A DNA stretch of 64,000 bases, from positions 124,001 to 188,000 of the forward strand of contig NZ_CP046914.1 in assembly GCF_009789675.1 (NCBI RefSeq), given 5' to 3'. Under the pieces are notes generated by a model that saw only the letters and a program-made list of their open reading frames with translations, made no database searches and was not told the DNA's origin. The position numbers and the translations under genes are program-made. Of this stretch, positions 1-9,026 are shown piece after piece; position 1 is the stretch's first letter; the number at the start of each line of letters is the position of its first letter. Source of the stretch: Paraburkholderia acidisoli. Its GTDB lineage: Bacteria > Pseudomonadota > Gammaproteobacteria > Burkholderiales > Burkholderiaceae.

Positions 1-1421
1 TCGCGCGTCGTGTCCAGCAGCCGGTAGCGCACGGCGTCGTTGCCCGCGTTGGCCGAGAGCATCGACTTGGCGACGAGACTCGCGACCGCGTCGATCACAC
101 CGGCGTACGCGAGCGGGTCGTCGCCGACAATGGCGGCCGCCGAACCGAGCGAAAACGCGCCCGGAAATACGCCCAGCCTGCGCAGCACGACGCGTTCGCT
201 TTCGGGCAACAATTGGTGGCTCCAGTCGAGCGTGGCCAGCAGGGTCTTCTGCCGCTCCGGCGCCGTGCGGCGGCCTTGCGCGAGTGCCGCGAAGCGGTCG
301 TCGAGCAGGCCGAGCAACTCGTGCACGCCGAACGCGTCCAGACGGGTGGCCGCCAGTTCGATAGCCAGCGCGATACCGTCCAGCCGCCGGCAGATTTGCG
401 CGACCACGGGCGCGTCGCTGTCGGTGGGCGCGAAGTCGCCGCGCGCCGCCACGGCGCGTTCGACGAACAGCTCGACCGCGGCATAGTGCAACGCTTCTTG
501 TAGCGTCAGCGTGGCGGAGTCGGGCGGATTGTCGAGCGGTTCGAGCCGGAAGACGTGTTCGCCCACGGCGTGCAGCGGCTCGCGGCTGGTTGCGAGTACG
601 CGCATGTGCGGTGCGGCGGCGATCATCTGTTCGGCGATGATCGCCGCCGCCTCGATCACCTGCTCGCAGCTGTCGAGCACGACCAGTTGCGGCCGATTGC
701 GCAGCCGGAAGTAATGGGCCAGCGCGCGCGGAATGTCGTCCGAATGCACGACGAGACCAATCGCATTGGCGACCGCATGAGGTACGAAGCTCGCGTTGGA
801 GAGGCGGGAAAGATTCACGAACCAGACGTCATGCGCGCCCGCCTCGACAATCTCGCGCGCAATGGCCAGCGCCACGGTCGTCTTGCCGATGCCGCCCGGG
901 CCGGCAACGGTCAACAGGCGCGTGCGTGAGAGGCGGCCCTGCAAATCCTCGATCGTTTCGGTGCGTCCAATGGGGCGAACCAGCGCGGCCGGAATATTGT
1001 GCGAGGGATGGGAGTGAGTTGGCGGCACGGCGAGTTCCGGCGGTATGACCGTGCGCTGCACGGGCGCCACGAATTGATAGCCGCGACCCACCACCGTCGC
1101 GACGAAGCGTTGATCGTTCGGACTTTCCCCCAGCGATTTACGCAATGCCGCGATATGCACCTTGAGGTTGCTTTCTTCCACGACGCTGCGCGGCCACGCG
1201 CGCGCCATCAATTCTTTTTTCGTGATGAGTTCGCCGGGGCGTTCGACCAGCGCGGTGAGCACTTCGAGCGCGCGTCCGCCGATCAGCACGCGGGCGTCGC
1301 CGTTGAGCAGCGTCTTCTGCGAAGGAATCAGCCGGAACGAGCCGAACAAATACGTGATGCCAGTCGCTTCGAGCGGTGCTACGACCGCGTTCCGACCTGG
1401 ACTGTCGTGCGAGACAGGCAT
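1..1421 (-). CDS. Winged-helix DNA-binding/ATPase transcriptional regulator (partial, C-terminus outside window)
   Basis: Read on the minus strand from an ATG at 1421, the frame stays open to the window edge, so about 473 N-terminal residues are present and the C-terminus is missing. The N-terminus (about residues 20-110) is an OmpR/PhoB-type winged helix: it contains LIGGRALEVLTALVERPGEL and ends in VGRGYQFVAPV, the usual wing hairpin. A P-loop ATPase follows, with Walker A GPGGIGKTT and a Walker B-like QLVVLDSCEQ, then TSREPL and LDGIALAIELAATRL, as in the AfsR/CadC-like 'ATP-binding protein' regulators of Burkholderia. There is no receiver domain, so it is probably a one-component regulator. 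A start further upstream (in-frame GTG near 1464) is possible. Its target is unknown; the next gene on the same strand is the SRPBCC gene more than 200 bp upstream. Confidence 0.85.
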   Translation of the reverse strand, partial: MPVSHDSPGRNAVVAPLEATGITYLFGSFRLIPSQKTLLNGDARVLIGGRALEVLTALVERPGELITKKELMARAWPRSVVEESNLKVHIAALRKSLGESPNDQRFVATVVGRGYQFVAPVQRTVIPPELAVPPTHSHPSHNIPAALVRPIGRTETIEDLQGRLSRTRLLTVAGPGGIGKTTVALAIAREIVEAGAHDVWFVNLSRLSNASFVPHAVANAIGLVVHSDDIPRALAHYFRLRNRPQLVVLDSCEQVIEAAAIIAEQMIAAAPHMRVLATSREPLHAVGEHVFRLEPLDNPPDSATLTLQEALHYAAVELFVERAVAARGDFAPTDSDAPVVAQICRRLDGIALAIELAATRLDAFGVHELLGLLDDRFAALAQGRRTAPERQKTLLATLDWSHQLLPESERVVLRRLGVFPGAFSLGSAAAIVGDDPLAYAGVIDAVASLVAKSMLSANAGNDAVRYRLLDTTR

Positions 1422-1647
1422 GATGGGGTCCCGAAATGACGCTGGAGGAATGACGCACGATGCCACCGCCCACGATGAGGGCGCGCGGCGCAGCGTCAGT
1501 TTATCCATATTTTTGGGGACGAGTTTATAGAAGGGCAGTCTCGACGTAATCACCACCATTAACGAAGCAATCGCGCATCGAGCACGCATGCCGCATGCTC
1601 GATGCGCGATTGGCGGAAATCAGGTTGTCTCGCTTTTCTTTAAGGTT

Positions 1648-2076
1648 TTATGGCGTTCTTTTCTTTAGTTCGCCAGCCAGCGCTTTCAGGCCGTCGTCGT
1701 AAATGCCCCGAAATAGTGCGGTGGCGTCCTCGTCCGTCACGCCTTCGGGCGTGAATTCGCCAAACCACTCCACGCGCGATCCGTTGCCGTGTGCGGCGGG
1801 CACGACGCGCAAGGTCGAGCGATAGTGGCTTACCGGAAAGGGCGCTTCGAGAATCGCGTAGCTATACGTGCGGGCTGCTTCGTCGAAGGCCATGAGCCGT
1901 TCGACGATGGCCGCACCCTCGGGATTGGCGAGGCGACGCACGCGGCCGCCTTCGCTCAATTCGGAGTGCGGGATATACGGCAGCCAGTCGGGCAGCGAGC
2001 CGAATCCGCCGATGAAAGCCCAAACGGTGTCTGCGTTTTGAGTGAGTTCAATGTGGGAGTGCGCCGTGGCCATCAT
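1648..2076 (-). CDS. SRPBCC family protein (polyketide cyclase/START-like)
   Basis: A 142-residue protein with the SRPBCC layout: a HSHIELTQNADTVWAFIGGF first strand and helix, GRVRRLANPEG in the middle, and a C-terminal helix around GIYDDGLKALAGELKK. This helix-grip fold binds hydrophobic ligands, and single-domain members may be small cyclases or lipid/ligand carriers. Substrate cannot be read from the sequence. It starts 11 bp after the aldo/keto reductase stop on the same strand, so the two genes are almost certainly co-transcribed. A second ATG follows immediately (MMA), so the start could be one codon later. Confidence 0.8.
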   Translation of the reverse strand: MMATAHSHIELTQNADTVWAFIGGFGSLPDWLPYIPHSELSEGGRVRRLANPEGAAIVERLMAFDEAARTYSYAILEAPFPVSHYRSTLRVVPAAHGNGSRVEWFGEFTPEGVTDEDATALFRGIYDDGLKALAGELKKRTP

Positions 2077-2087
2077 GGCTCTCCCGC

Positions 2088-3101
2088 TCAGCGGTCGATG
2101 GGCAGCGGCGCATTCGGCGCCACCAGCCGTTGCTCGCGCAGTTCCTGCCAGAAAGCGGTGGGCACGGTCTCGTGGAGCGCCGCGTGATCCTCCTTGATGC
2201 GCTCGGGCTTGCTCGCGCCCGGTATCACGGACGCGACCGCCGGATGCGCGAGGCAGAACTGCAGTGCGACCGCCTTGATCGACACGCCATGACGGCTGGC
2301 GAGCGCCTTGATCCGGGCGACCTTGTCGAGTATCTCCGGCGACGCCTCGGCATATTCGAAATGCCTGCCCCCGGCCAGCACGCCCGAGCTATACGGACCG
2401 CCCACCACGATCTGCACCCCTTGTGCCTGTGCCGCGGGCATGAGCCGTTGCAGTGCGGTTTCGTGATCGAGCAGCGAATAACGGCCTGCGAGCAGCATGC
2501 CATTGGGTTTGACTTCGCTGAGGCCGAGCGTGAGTTCGATCGGCTCGACGCGATTGACGCCCAACCCCCACGCCGCGATCACGCCTTCGTCGCGCAATTC
2601 CGAGAGCGCGCGCATTGCGCCGGTGCGCGCGATTTCGAACTGGGAGAGCCAGGCGTCGCCGTGAAAGTCCTGTGCGATGTCGTGTATCCAGACGAAGTCG
2701 ATGCGATCGACGCCCATGCGCTTCAGGCTGTCTTCGATCGAGCGGCGCGCGCCGTCGGCCGTGTAGTCGTAGACCACCTTGTTCTTGTGGCCATGTTCGA
2801 AGAGCGTGCCTTTTTCACCGAATGCCTGCGGACCGCTCACCGTTTCTTCCAGGATCAACCGGCCGACTTTCGTGCTGAGCACGTAGTGGTCGCGCTTGTG
2901 CTTGACCAGTTCCTTGCCCAGGCGGATTTCGGCAAGACCCGCGCCATAGAACGGCGCCGTGTCGAAATAGCGCGTGCCCGCGGCCCACGCGGCTTCCAGC
3001 GTGGCCGCGGATTCCTCTTCGGGGATGTTGCGGAACATATTGCCGAGCGGTGCGGTTCCAAAACCGAGCGGACCATTTATCAGCGTGTCTTTGATACTCA
3101 T
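2088..3101 (-). CDS. Aldo/keto reductase
   Basis: A 337-residue TIM-barrel oxidoreductase of the aldo/keto reductase superfamily. Visible marks are LGFGTAPLGNMF at the N-terminus, YFDTAPFYGAGLAEIRLG carrying the catalytic Asp and Tyr of the D-Y-K-H tetrad, STKVGR for the Lys, and VIPGASKPERIKED, the NADP-binding end of the barrel. The overall pattern resembles the D-threo-aldose/L-fucose dehydrogenase branch, but the substrate is not certain. It is the first gene of a two-gene unit with the SRPBCC gene. Confidence 0.88.
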   Translation of the reverse strand: MSIKDTLINGPLGFGTAPLGNMFRNIPEEESAATLEAAWAAGTRYFDTAPFYGAGLAEIRLGKELVKHKRDHYVLSTKVGRLILEETVSGPQAFGEKGTLFEHGHKNKVVYDYTADGARRSIEDSLKRMGVDRIDFVWIHDIAQDFHGDAWLSQFEIARTGAMRALSELRDEGVIAAWGLGVNRVEPIELTLGLSEVKPNGMLLAGRYSLLDHETALQRLMPAAQAQGVQIVVGGPYSSGVLAGGRHFEYAEASPEILDKVARIKALASRHGVSIKAVALQFCLAHPAVASVIPGASKPERIKEDHAALHETVPTAFWQELREQRLVAPNAPLPIDR

Positions 3102-3128
3102 GAAATTCTCCGGTTGAAAGCCATGGGC

Positions 3129-3383
3129 TCATTTGTCGTGGACGGATTGCACGAGGCAATGCCATGGCGGCGAGGTCGTGGCCTGGTTGCATTCGCAACG
3201 GCTCACTTTGAGCATGCGACCGTGTGCGACTTCTTCATGCGGTGACAAGGCGCTCGCTTTCGCGAGACTGCACGCCTCCACGCGGCTCGCGCCTGCGCCG
3301 TGATACGTCTTGATCGTGTAGGGCCGCGCGCACGTGGCAAAACCCAGCAGCGCGATCGCCACGACGGACTGCCAGCGCTTCAT
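3129..3383 (-). CDS. Small secreted cysteine-containing protein, hypothetical
   Basis: The ATG at 3383 has a strong ribosome binding site (GGGAGGAAGC) directly upstream, giving an 84-residue protein; a longer in-frame reading to 3548 is unlikely. Residues 1-21 (MKRWQSVVAIALLGFATCARP) look like a signal peptide. The mature part has Cys residues at VEACSLA, SRCECNQ and WHCLVQ, an even number that could form disulphides in the periplasm. I do not recognise the family. It lies upstream of the aldo/keto reductase, on the same strand. Confidence 0.65.
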   Translation of the reverse strand: MKRWQSVVAIALLGFATCARPYTIKTYHGAGASRVEACSLAKASALSPHEEVAHGRMLKVSRCECNQATTSPPWHCLVQSVHDK

Positions 3384-3742
3384 GCTTCCTCCCGCAAGTT
3401 GAAACCGATGGTAGCGAGGCGGCGTGAAATGCGCCGTGGCGCGTGCATTTGAATAAAACGTGGCTAGCGGTAATCGCAAGTGCTCGCGGGGAATCGGCGA
3501 AATCGAAAACTCACTATCGTATTGCCGCACGATGCCAATCGGTTTCAAGCCTGCTTCAAGCCTGTCTCGAGCGTTTCACGTACTTGTCGAATGGCCCGAT
3601 TTTTCAATTGGCACGGTAAGCGACGTGAAAAGAAGGTCGCGGCTATCTTGACGCCTGAACGAAGTTTTACGCCGATTTACCGTCTTTAATGCATTGCGGG
3701 CGGTCGCCAATCCGGCCGCTGCTTTTTCAAGGCGAGACAACC
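3384..3742. other. Intergenic region upstream of the haem-binding/ALDH/ADH operon
   Basis: About 360 bp between a leftward small gene and a rightward operon, so it must hold at least two promoters. A TTGACG hexamer at 3648-3653 could be a -35 box for the rightward operon, but the matching -10 is poor. I see no long dyad or structured leader. Confidence 0.4.
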
Positions 3743-4162
3743 ATGCCACGCACTTATCTCACCCTCACGCTCGAAGACGCAAAACGGATGTTGTCGGCGG
3801 CCGAGTCGAAAGCGACCAGCCTCGGCATTGCCTACAACATTGCCGTGGTCGACGCGGGCGGCCATTTGCTCGCATTCGCGCGGCAGAACGGCGCGCTGAT
3901 CGGCAGCATCAATCTCGCCATCGACAAAGCCGTGACCGCACGCATCTTCGACAAGGCCACCGACGATCTCGCCAAGCTCTCGCAGTCGGGTATGCCGCTC
4001 TTCGGCATACAGGAAAGCAACGAGGGCAAGGTCGTGATCTTCGGCGGCGGTGTACCCGTTGTGATCGACGGTGCCATTGTCGGGGCGGTGGGCGCGAGCG
4101 CGGGCACCGTCGAACAGGATATCGACGTGGCGACGGCGGCCATTGCCGCGCTGAATGCCTGA
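3743..4162 (+). CDS. GlcG/HbpS-type haem-binding family protein
   Basis: A 139-residue single-domain protein starting at the ATG after GGCGAGACAACC. It has the GlcG/HbpS pattern: a helix with DAKRMLSAAESKATSLGI, the strand NIAVVDAGGHLLAFARQNGA, SINLAIDKAVTARIF, a central glycine-rich VIFGGGVPVV, and the C-terminal GAVGASAGTVEQDIDVATAAI. Members of this fold bind haem or corrinoids or act as accessory proteins, and are often found with alcohol or glycolate oxidation genes. Here it leads an operon with an aldehyde and an alcohol dehydrogenase, which fits that association. Confidence 0.85.
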   Translation: MPRTYLTLTLEDAKRMLSAAESKATSLGIAYNIAVVDAGGHLLAFARQNGALIGSINLAIDKAVTARIFDKATDDLAKLSQSGMPLFGIQESNEGKVVIFGGGVPVVIDGAIVGAVGASAGTVEQDIDVATAAIAALNA

Positions 4163-4194
4163 CGCCGCGATCTCACTCGCAAGGAGCGCAAATC

Positions 4195-5568
4195 ATGCCG
4201 TATCGCAGTGTGAACCCCGCAACCGGGGAATTAGTAAAAAGCTTCGATAATCATTCGGATGCCGAAGTTTCGGCCGCACTCGATAGCGCGCACGCGTTCT
4301 ACCGCTCGAGCTGGGCTCAGGGTTCGATCGAACCGCGTCTGGCCGTGCTGGCGCGCGTGGCCGAATTGCTGGTGGAGCGCAGCGAGGAGCTGGCTGAAAT
4401 CATCACGACGGAAATGGGCAAGCGCATTGACGAAGCGCGGGCCGAAGTCCGTCTATGCGCCGACATCGCGCGCTATTACGCGGATCACGCGGGGACCTTT
4501 CTCGCGCCTCACCCACTGGAAACGGCACAAGGCGACGCGTGGATCGAGTATCACGCGATTGGCGTGATCGTTGCAGTCGAACCGTGGAACTTCCCGTATT
4601 ACCAGCTGATACGCGTGGCGGCGCCGAATCTCGCGATCGGCAACCCGGTACTGGCCAAGCACGCGAGCATCGTGCCGCGCGCGGCGCTGGCGTTCGAGGG
4701 CATCATGCATGCCGCGGGCGCACCTAAAGGCGCCTGGACCAACTTGTTCGCGTCGAGCGGGCAGATTGCCGTGCTGATCGAGGACGATCGCGTGCAGGGC
4801 GTGGCGCTCACGGGTTCGGAGAAAGCGGGTAGCGTGGTCGCCTCGCAAGCGGGCAAATATCTCAAGAAGTCGGTGATGGAACTCGGCGGCGCCGACGTGT
4901 TCGTCGTGCTCGACGACGCCGATATCGGCAAGGCGGTGGCGGCCGGAGCCGCTGCCCGGCTGTTCGGTGCCGGGCAGGTTTGCAACGGAGCAAAACGCTT
5001 TCTGGTGCACGAGAAAGTCATTGCCGCGTTCCTCGACAAGTTCACCACGCTGTTCGCGAACACGAAGATCGGCGACCCCATGGACGAACGCGTGGGTCTC
5101 GGCCCGCTGTGTTCCATCGACGCGCGCAACGAGATCGCGGCGCAGGTCGAGCGGGCCGTGAAAGAGGGCGCAACGCTGCACTACGGCGGCTCCGCGGTCG
5201 CGGGGCCCGGCGCCTGGTTTCAGCCGACCATTCTCACCCACATCACGCGTGACAACCCCGCGTACTTCGAAGAATTTTTCGGCCCCGTGGCCCAAGTGTA
5301 TGTCGTGCGCAGCGACGACGAAATCGTCGAACTCGCCAACGACTCGCACTTCGGTCTTTCCGGGGCCATTTTCACGGCGGATATCGAGAGAGGCAAGGCG
5401 CTGGCAGCCCGGATCGAGACGGGATCGGTCTGGATCAACACACGCTCGTCCACGGCGCCCGAGCTTCCGTTCGGCGGAATCAAGCGATCGGGCTACGGTC
5501 GCGAGCTTTCCGAATTCGGCATCAAGGAGCTTGTGAACCAGAAGATGGTGGTCGTTGCCCGCGCTTGA
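4195..5568 (+). CDS. NAD(P)-dependent aldehyde dehydrogenase (succinate-semialdehyde dehydrogenase-like)
   Basis: A 457-residue aldehyde dehydrogenase starting at an ATG 13 nt after an AAGGAGCGC ribosome binding site. Visible motifs: VEPWNFPYYQ near the active-site channel, the Glu general base in VMELGGADVFVV, the catalytic Cys in GAGQVCNGAKRF, EEFFGPVAQVY and the C-terminal PFGGIKRSGYGRELSEFG. The short N-terminus and ELPFGG block match the GabD/Sad-type semialdehyde dehydrogenases; the true substrate may be the aldehyde made by the downstream alcohol dehydrogenase. Co-transcribed with the genes at 3743 and 5627. Confidence 0.92.
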   Translation: MPYRSVNPATGELVKSFDNHSDAEVSAALDSAHAFYRSSWAQGSIEPRLAVLARVAELLVERSEELAEIITTEMGKRIDEARAEVRLCADIARYYADHAGTFLAPHPLETAQGDAWIEYHAIGVIVAVEPWNFPYYQLIRVAAPNLAIGNPVLAKHASIVPRAALAFEGIMHAAGAPKGAWTNLFASSGQIAVLIEDDRVQGVALTGSEKAGSVVASQAGKYLKKSVMELGGADVFVVLDDADIGKAVAAGAAARLFGAGQVCNGAKRFLVHEKVIAAFLDKFTTLFANTKIGDPMDERVGLGPLCSIDARNEIAAQVERAVKEGATLHYGGSAVAGPGAWFQPTILTHITRDNPAYFEEFFGPVAQVYVVRSDDEIVELANDSHFGLSGAIFTADIERGKALAARIETGSVWINTRSSTAPELPFGGIKRSGYGRELSEFGIKELVNQKMVVVARA

Positions 5569-5626
5569 ATCTTCGTTCTGTGCCGCAAGCATTCGCTCGA
5601 CCTATGACTGAATAAAGGATCCGGTT

Positions 5627-6682
5627 ATGAAAGCAGCACGCATGCATGAATACGGCCAGCCTCTCGTTCTGGAGGACGTGCCTGTACCCGATATCAAACC
5701 CGACGAAATTCTCGTGCAGGTGAAAGCCTGTGGAATGTGCCGTTCCGACGTGCAACTCGTGGACGGCTATTTCCGCAAATACGCGGATATTCCAACGCCT
5801 ATCACGCTCGGCCACGAAATCACCGGTGTCGTGCACGCGATCGGCAATATCGTGCCCGAGGCGGCCGGCTTTCGCGAGGGCGACCATGTCGTGGTGGCGC
5901 CGGGTTGGGGCGACGGCATTTGCCGTCATTGCCAGATCGGCAATACGCATATTTGTCCCAACGTGCGTTGGCCGGGTTTCGGGCCGGTGGGCGGTTTCGC
6001 CGAGTTTCTGCCGGTGCCCGCGCGCTATCTGATCAAGGTCGACAAGCGGCTGCCGTTCGAAACGCTCGCGCCGCTGACCGACGCGGGACTCACGCCGTAT
6101 CGCGGCATCAAGAAGCTACGCGATTCCGGCGCGATGGGTCCGGACCGCGTGGTGGGCGTGTTCGGCATCGGCGGGCTGGGCGGTTATGCGGTGCAGTACG
6201 CGAAGATACTCGGCGGCGGCGCGCGCGTGGTGGCGCTCGCACGCAATCCCGAGAAACTCGCGATCGCGAAGGAATATGGCGCCGACTATATCGTCGATAT
6301 CAAAGGCAAAACGTCGGCGGATATCAGCAAGGAACTCGCCCAACTCACTGGGCAGAAAGATCTCGACGCCATGATCGATTGCGCGGGCGCGCCCGAGATG
6401 GTGCAACTCGCCATGAGCCTGCTGTCGATCAGCGGTCATTATGTCGATGTCGGGCTGGTGGGGGATCGCATCGATATTCCGCTTTTCCCGCGTGTGTCGC
6501 GCGAGCAAACGCTGCATGGTTCGTTCTGGGGCAACAATATCGACCTGATGGAAGTCATGGCGCTCGCGGCGGAAGACAAGATCCGCCATACCGTCACGAC
6601 CTTCTCGTTCGATCAGCTCAACGACTATATCAACCGCCTGCGCGTGGGCGAGATCGTTGGCCGTGCTGTCATGAAGTGGTAA
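5627..6682 (+). CDS. Zinc-containing NAD-dependent alcohol dehydrogenase
   Basis: A 351-residue medium-chain dehydrogenase. Catalytic zinc ligands are visible in ACGMCRSD (Cys) and TLGHEITG (His-Glu). The structural zinc lobe, normally C-x2-C-x2-C-x7-C, reads D-G-I-C-R-H-C-x7-C here, so the first Cys is replaced by Asp. The Rossmann fold has VGVFGIGGLGGYAVQYAK. It is third in the haem-binding/ALDH/ADH operon, 58 bp after the ALDH, and would feed aldehyde to it. A GC-rich hairpin follows the stop. Confidence 0.92.
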   Translation: MKAARMHEYGQPLVLEDVPVPDIKPDEILVQVKACGMCRSDVQLVDGYFRKYADIPTPITLGHEITGVVHAIGNIVPEAAGFREGDHVVVAPGWGDGICRHCQIGNTHICPNVRWPGFGPVGGFAEFLPVPARYLIKVDKRLPFETLAPLTDAGLTPYRGIKKLRDSGAMGPDRVVGVFGIGGLGGYAVQYAKILGGGARVVALARNPEKLAIAKEYGADYIVDIKGKTSADISKELAQLTGQKDLDAMIDCAGAPEMVQLAMSLLSISGHYVDVGLVGDRIDIPLFPRVSREQTLHGSFWGNNIDLMEVMALAAEDKIRHTVTTFSFDQLNDYINRLRVGEIVGRAVMKW

Positions 6683-6688
6683 TGAAAA

Positions 6689-6726
6689 CGGCCCGTAATC
6701 GGCCATGAATGACCGGTTGCGGGCCG
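6689..6726. terminator. Hairpin between convergent genes, terminator-like
   Basis: Arms 6690-6704 and 6711-6725 pair through GGCCCG and CGG blocks with G-U wobbles around a 6-nt loop. It lies between the stops of the alcohol dehydrogenase (+) and the DHFR-family gene (-). The flank is AT-rich rather than a clean T-tract. Confidence 0.5.
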
Positions 6727-6753
6727 CATAATTAATCGGATGCCACCCAGGCG

Positions 6754-7470
6754 TTAATTGGCGCGCTCGCCATGCTCGACGCGATAGCGCAGCCAAACAC
6801 TGCCACCCTCGAGCGTCTCCACCGACTGGAATGCGAGCGATTGGCCGTAGCCGGGCCGATTTTCCTCCGGGCCTTCGAAGATCGTTTGCACGCCGCGCAC
6901 GCCGTCGATGCCGGGGCAAATCAACACACTGAGTTCGTCGATCAAACCGGCTTTCAGAAAAGCCGCATTGATGCCCGCGCCGCCTTCGAGCAGCAGCGTC
7001 TTGATGCCCAGGGTGTTGCCCAGTGCCTCGACGCCCGCTTGCAGATCGTGGCCGTCCTTCCCCGCGAAAACGTACGAGACGCCGCTCTGGCGCAACTCGG
7101 CGAGATAGGCGTCCGAGACGTGCTCGCCGAGCACGGCGGCGATCTGTTCTTCGCCCACGGTGGGCCGCGGGTAGTGCAGCTTGCCGTCGGGGTCCAGCCC
7201 GATCGCGAAGGTGGGCTTGCGTTCGGGATTGAGCCACGCTTCGCGCGTGCCCGTAGCGCCCGTTGCGATGGACGCGCTGCGCTCGTCCTTCACGATTTCG
7301 GCCATCGTCACGCGGCCGACGAGCCAGCCGTCGCCGCCCAGACTGGCCGCGACGTTTTCGTATTGCGTCACGAAATGGCGCCGGTCGAAACCGTGCGGCA
7401 TCGAATAACGGCTCGGATGCAATTTACCGTCGATCGACGACATCATGTGGCAGATGATTCGGGGGCGCAT
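6754..7470 (-). CDS. Dihydrofolate reductase family protein (RibD C-terminal-like)
   Basis: A 238-residue protein with the RibD-C/DHFR-like fold: RIICHMMSSIDGKLHPSR at the N-terminus, GGDGWLVGRVTMAEI, and the late LLLEGGAGINAAFLKAGLIDELSV, which in RibD-type reductases binds NADPH and the ribityl substrate. Stand-alone members are common in Burkholderia and their substrate is usually unknown; there are no other riboflavin genes nearby. The ATG has an AAGAGGAGCC ribosome binding site. Confidence 0.85.
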   Translation of the reverse strand: MRPRIICHMMSSIDGKLHPSRYSMPHGFDRRHFVTQYENVAASLGGDGWLVGRVTMAEIVKDERSASIATGATGTREAWLNPERKPTFAIGLDPDGKLHYPRPTVGEEQIAAVLGEHVSDAYLAELRQSGVSYVFAGKDGHDLQAGVEALGNTLGIKTLLLEGGAGINAAFLKAGLIDELSVLICPGIDGVRGVQTIFEGPEENRPGYGQSLAFQSVETLEGGSVWLRYRVEHGERAN

Positions 7471-7572
7471 GGCGGGCTCCTCTTGAGCAACGTGTTCGGG
7501 GATCTCACTGACTCATTGAATTTGCAATTCCCATACCTGAATAGCGCAGGGCAGAGCGCGGCAACGCGCGGC

Positions 7573-7854
7573 TCAACGCGGTGGCTCAACAGTTTGCGCC
7601 TCGTCGGCGGTATCGGTCCGCGGTTCGCTCGAACGCGTCGCGTGTTGCGCGGCGACGCGCGCTTCGGCCGCTTCCACATTGAAGGGGAAGCGCAGGCTCG
7701 ACGCCTGGGTGGGCAGGAAGCCGGCGCGTTCGACGTCGACCAGATGCTCGATCACCGCGGCGCGCGTAACGGGGCCGCTCGCGGTTTGCGCGAGCGTGTG
7801 CAGTGGCGCGCCGCCCAGCAGCAAGACAATTCCCGCAACCCGTGAGCGTTTCAT
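7573..7854 (-). CDS. DUF4148 domain-containing secreted protein
   Basis: A 93-residue protein with a signal peptide (residues 1-23, ending LHTLAQ) and the DUF4148 pattern: GPVTRAAVIEHLVDVERAGFLP followed by PFNVEAAEARVAAQ. This family is abundant in Burkholderiales and has no known function; it is predicted to be periplasmic or outer-membrane associated. It starts 13 bp after the stop of the alpha/beta hydrolase, so it probably belongs to the same transcript. A paralogue lies at 18214-18495. Confidence 0.8.
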   Translation of the reverse strand: MKRSRVAGIVLLLGGAPLHTLAQTASGPVTRAAVIEHLVDVERAGFLPTQASSLRFPFNVEAAEARVAAQHATRSSEPRTDTADEAQTVEPPR

Positions 7855-7867
7855 CGAGGCAATCGCA

Positions 7868-8863
7868 CTAGCTTTGCAGGAAGGCGAGCAGGTCGGCGTT
7901 GACCTGCTCGGCTGCCGTTGTGCACATGCCGTGCGGGGCGCCCGGGTAAATCTTCAGCCGGGCGTTCTTGATGATTTTCGCGGACATTTCAGCGGCGACT
8001 TTGACCGGTACCAACTGGTCGTCGTCGCCATGGAGGATCAAGGTCGGCACGTCGATTTTCTTCAGGTCGGCCGTGTAATCGACAGTGAATTGCTGCACGC
8101 ACTGGTATTGCCCGAGAATCGAACCGGCCATGCCTTCGCGCCAGAATTCCTCGACCGTGCCTTGTTCGACTTTGGCATTCGGCCGGTTGAAGCCGTAGAA
8201 CGGCAGCGCGAGATTCGTGTAGAACACCGAACGATTACCGGCGAGATTCGAACGGATGTTATCGAATGCCGACATGGGCAAGCCATCCGGATTGCTGTCG
8301 GTCTTGAGCATGAGCGGCACGACCGCGCTGATCAGCACGGCCTTCGCCACGCGCGACGTGCCATGGCGCCCCATGTAACGCGCGATCTCGCCGCCGCCCA
8401 TGGAGTGTCCGACGAGCGTGACCTGCTTGAGATCGAGTGCCTCGATGACGGCGGCGAGATCGTCGGCGTAGGTATCCACGTCGTTGCCCCCCGACGACTG
8501 GCCGGAGCGCCCGTGGCCGCGGCGGTCGTGGGCGATCACGCGGTAGCCGTGCTGCACGAGGAACAGCATCTGGGTGTCCCATGCGTCGGCGTCGAGCGGC
8601 CAGCCATGCGAGAGCACGACGGGTTTGCCGCTGCCCCAGTCCTTGAAATAGATCCGCGTGCCATCCTTCACCGTAACGGAGTCGGCGGTGAAGCGCTCGC
8701 CGCGCGAGGCGTGCGAGGGCGAGGCGGTTCGCGCATGGCCGTTGCCGGCCGTCGCTTCGGCCATGGCGATGGCGGGCGCGGTGAGCGCCGCGACTGCCAC
8801 GCCGGCGCTGGCGGCGAGTACCTGTCGACGATTCGATGAAAGCTGTCCGATGATCGTATCCAC
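7868..8863 (-). CDS. Alpha/beta hydrolase with twin-arginine signal (non-haem chloroperoxidase-like)
   Basis: A 331-residue alpha/beta hydrolase. The N-terminus carries a Tat-type signal ([12 protein letters not shown], then a hydrophobic stretch to about residue 36), so it is likely exported folded. The hydrolase core begins near residue 60 with [20 protein letters not shown] forms the oxyanion region, the nucleophile is the Ser in GHSMGGGE, the acid is in [10 protein letters not shown] and the His is in GAPHGM. The order and spacing match the cofactor-free haloperoxidase/esterase group. Most likely a periplasmic esterase or perhydrolase. Confidence 0.9.
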   Translation of the reverse strand: MDTIIGQLSSNRRQVLAASAGVAVAALTAPAIAMAEATAGNGHARTASPSHASRGERFTADSVTVKDGTRIYFKDWGSGKPVVLSHGWPLDADAWDTQMLFLVQHGYRVIAHDRRGHGRSGQSSGGNDVDTYADDLAAVIEALDLKQVTLVGHSMGGGEIARYMGRHGTSRVAKAVLISAVVPLMLKTDSNPDGLPMSAFDNIRSNLAGNRSVFYTNLALPFYGFNRPNAKVEQGTVEEFWREGMAGSILGQYQCVQQFTVDYTADLKKIDVPTLILHGDDDQLVPVKVAAEMSAKIIKNARLKIYPGAPHGMCTTAAEQVNADLLAFLQS

Positions 8864-9026
8864 AATGTGTCCTTGTCGTAAGGCGTTGGTGTGCGGTTCA
8901 GGAAAGTCGGGCTCGAGAAAGTCGCTGCCGTTTCTCGACGTTTCGAGCGCGAGTTCATGCTAAAGCGGGGCATTCGCGGCTTCTTTCGGCAATGCACGCG
9001 TTTTCACCGCCAGGCCGGCATGGCGG

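Noticed and set aside
3694..4194. N-terminal extension of the aldehyde dehydrogenase back to 3694
   Set aside because: The extension reads the haem-binding gene in the wrong frame. The ATG at 4195 has a good ribosome binding site and gives the normal N-terminus.
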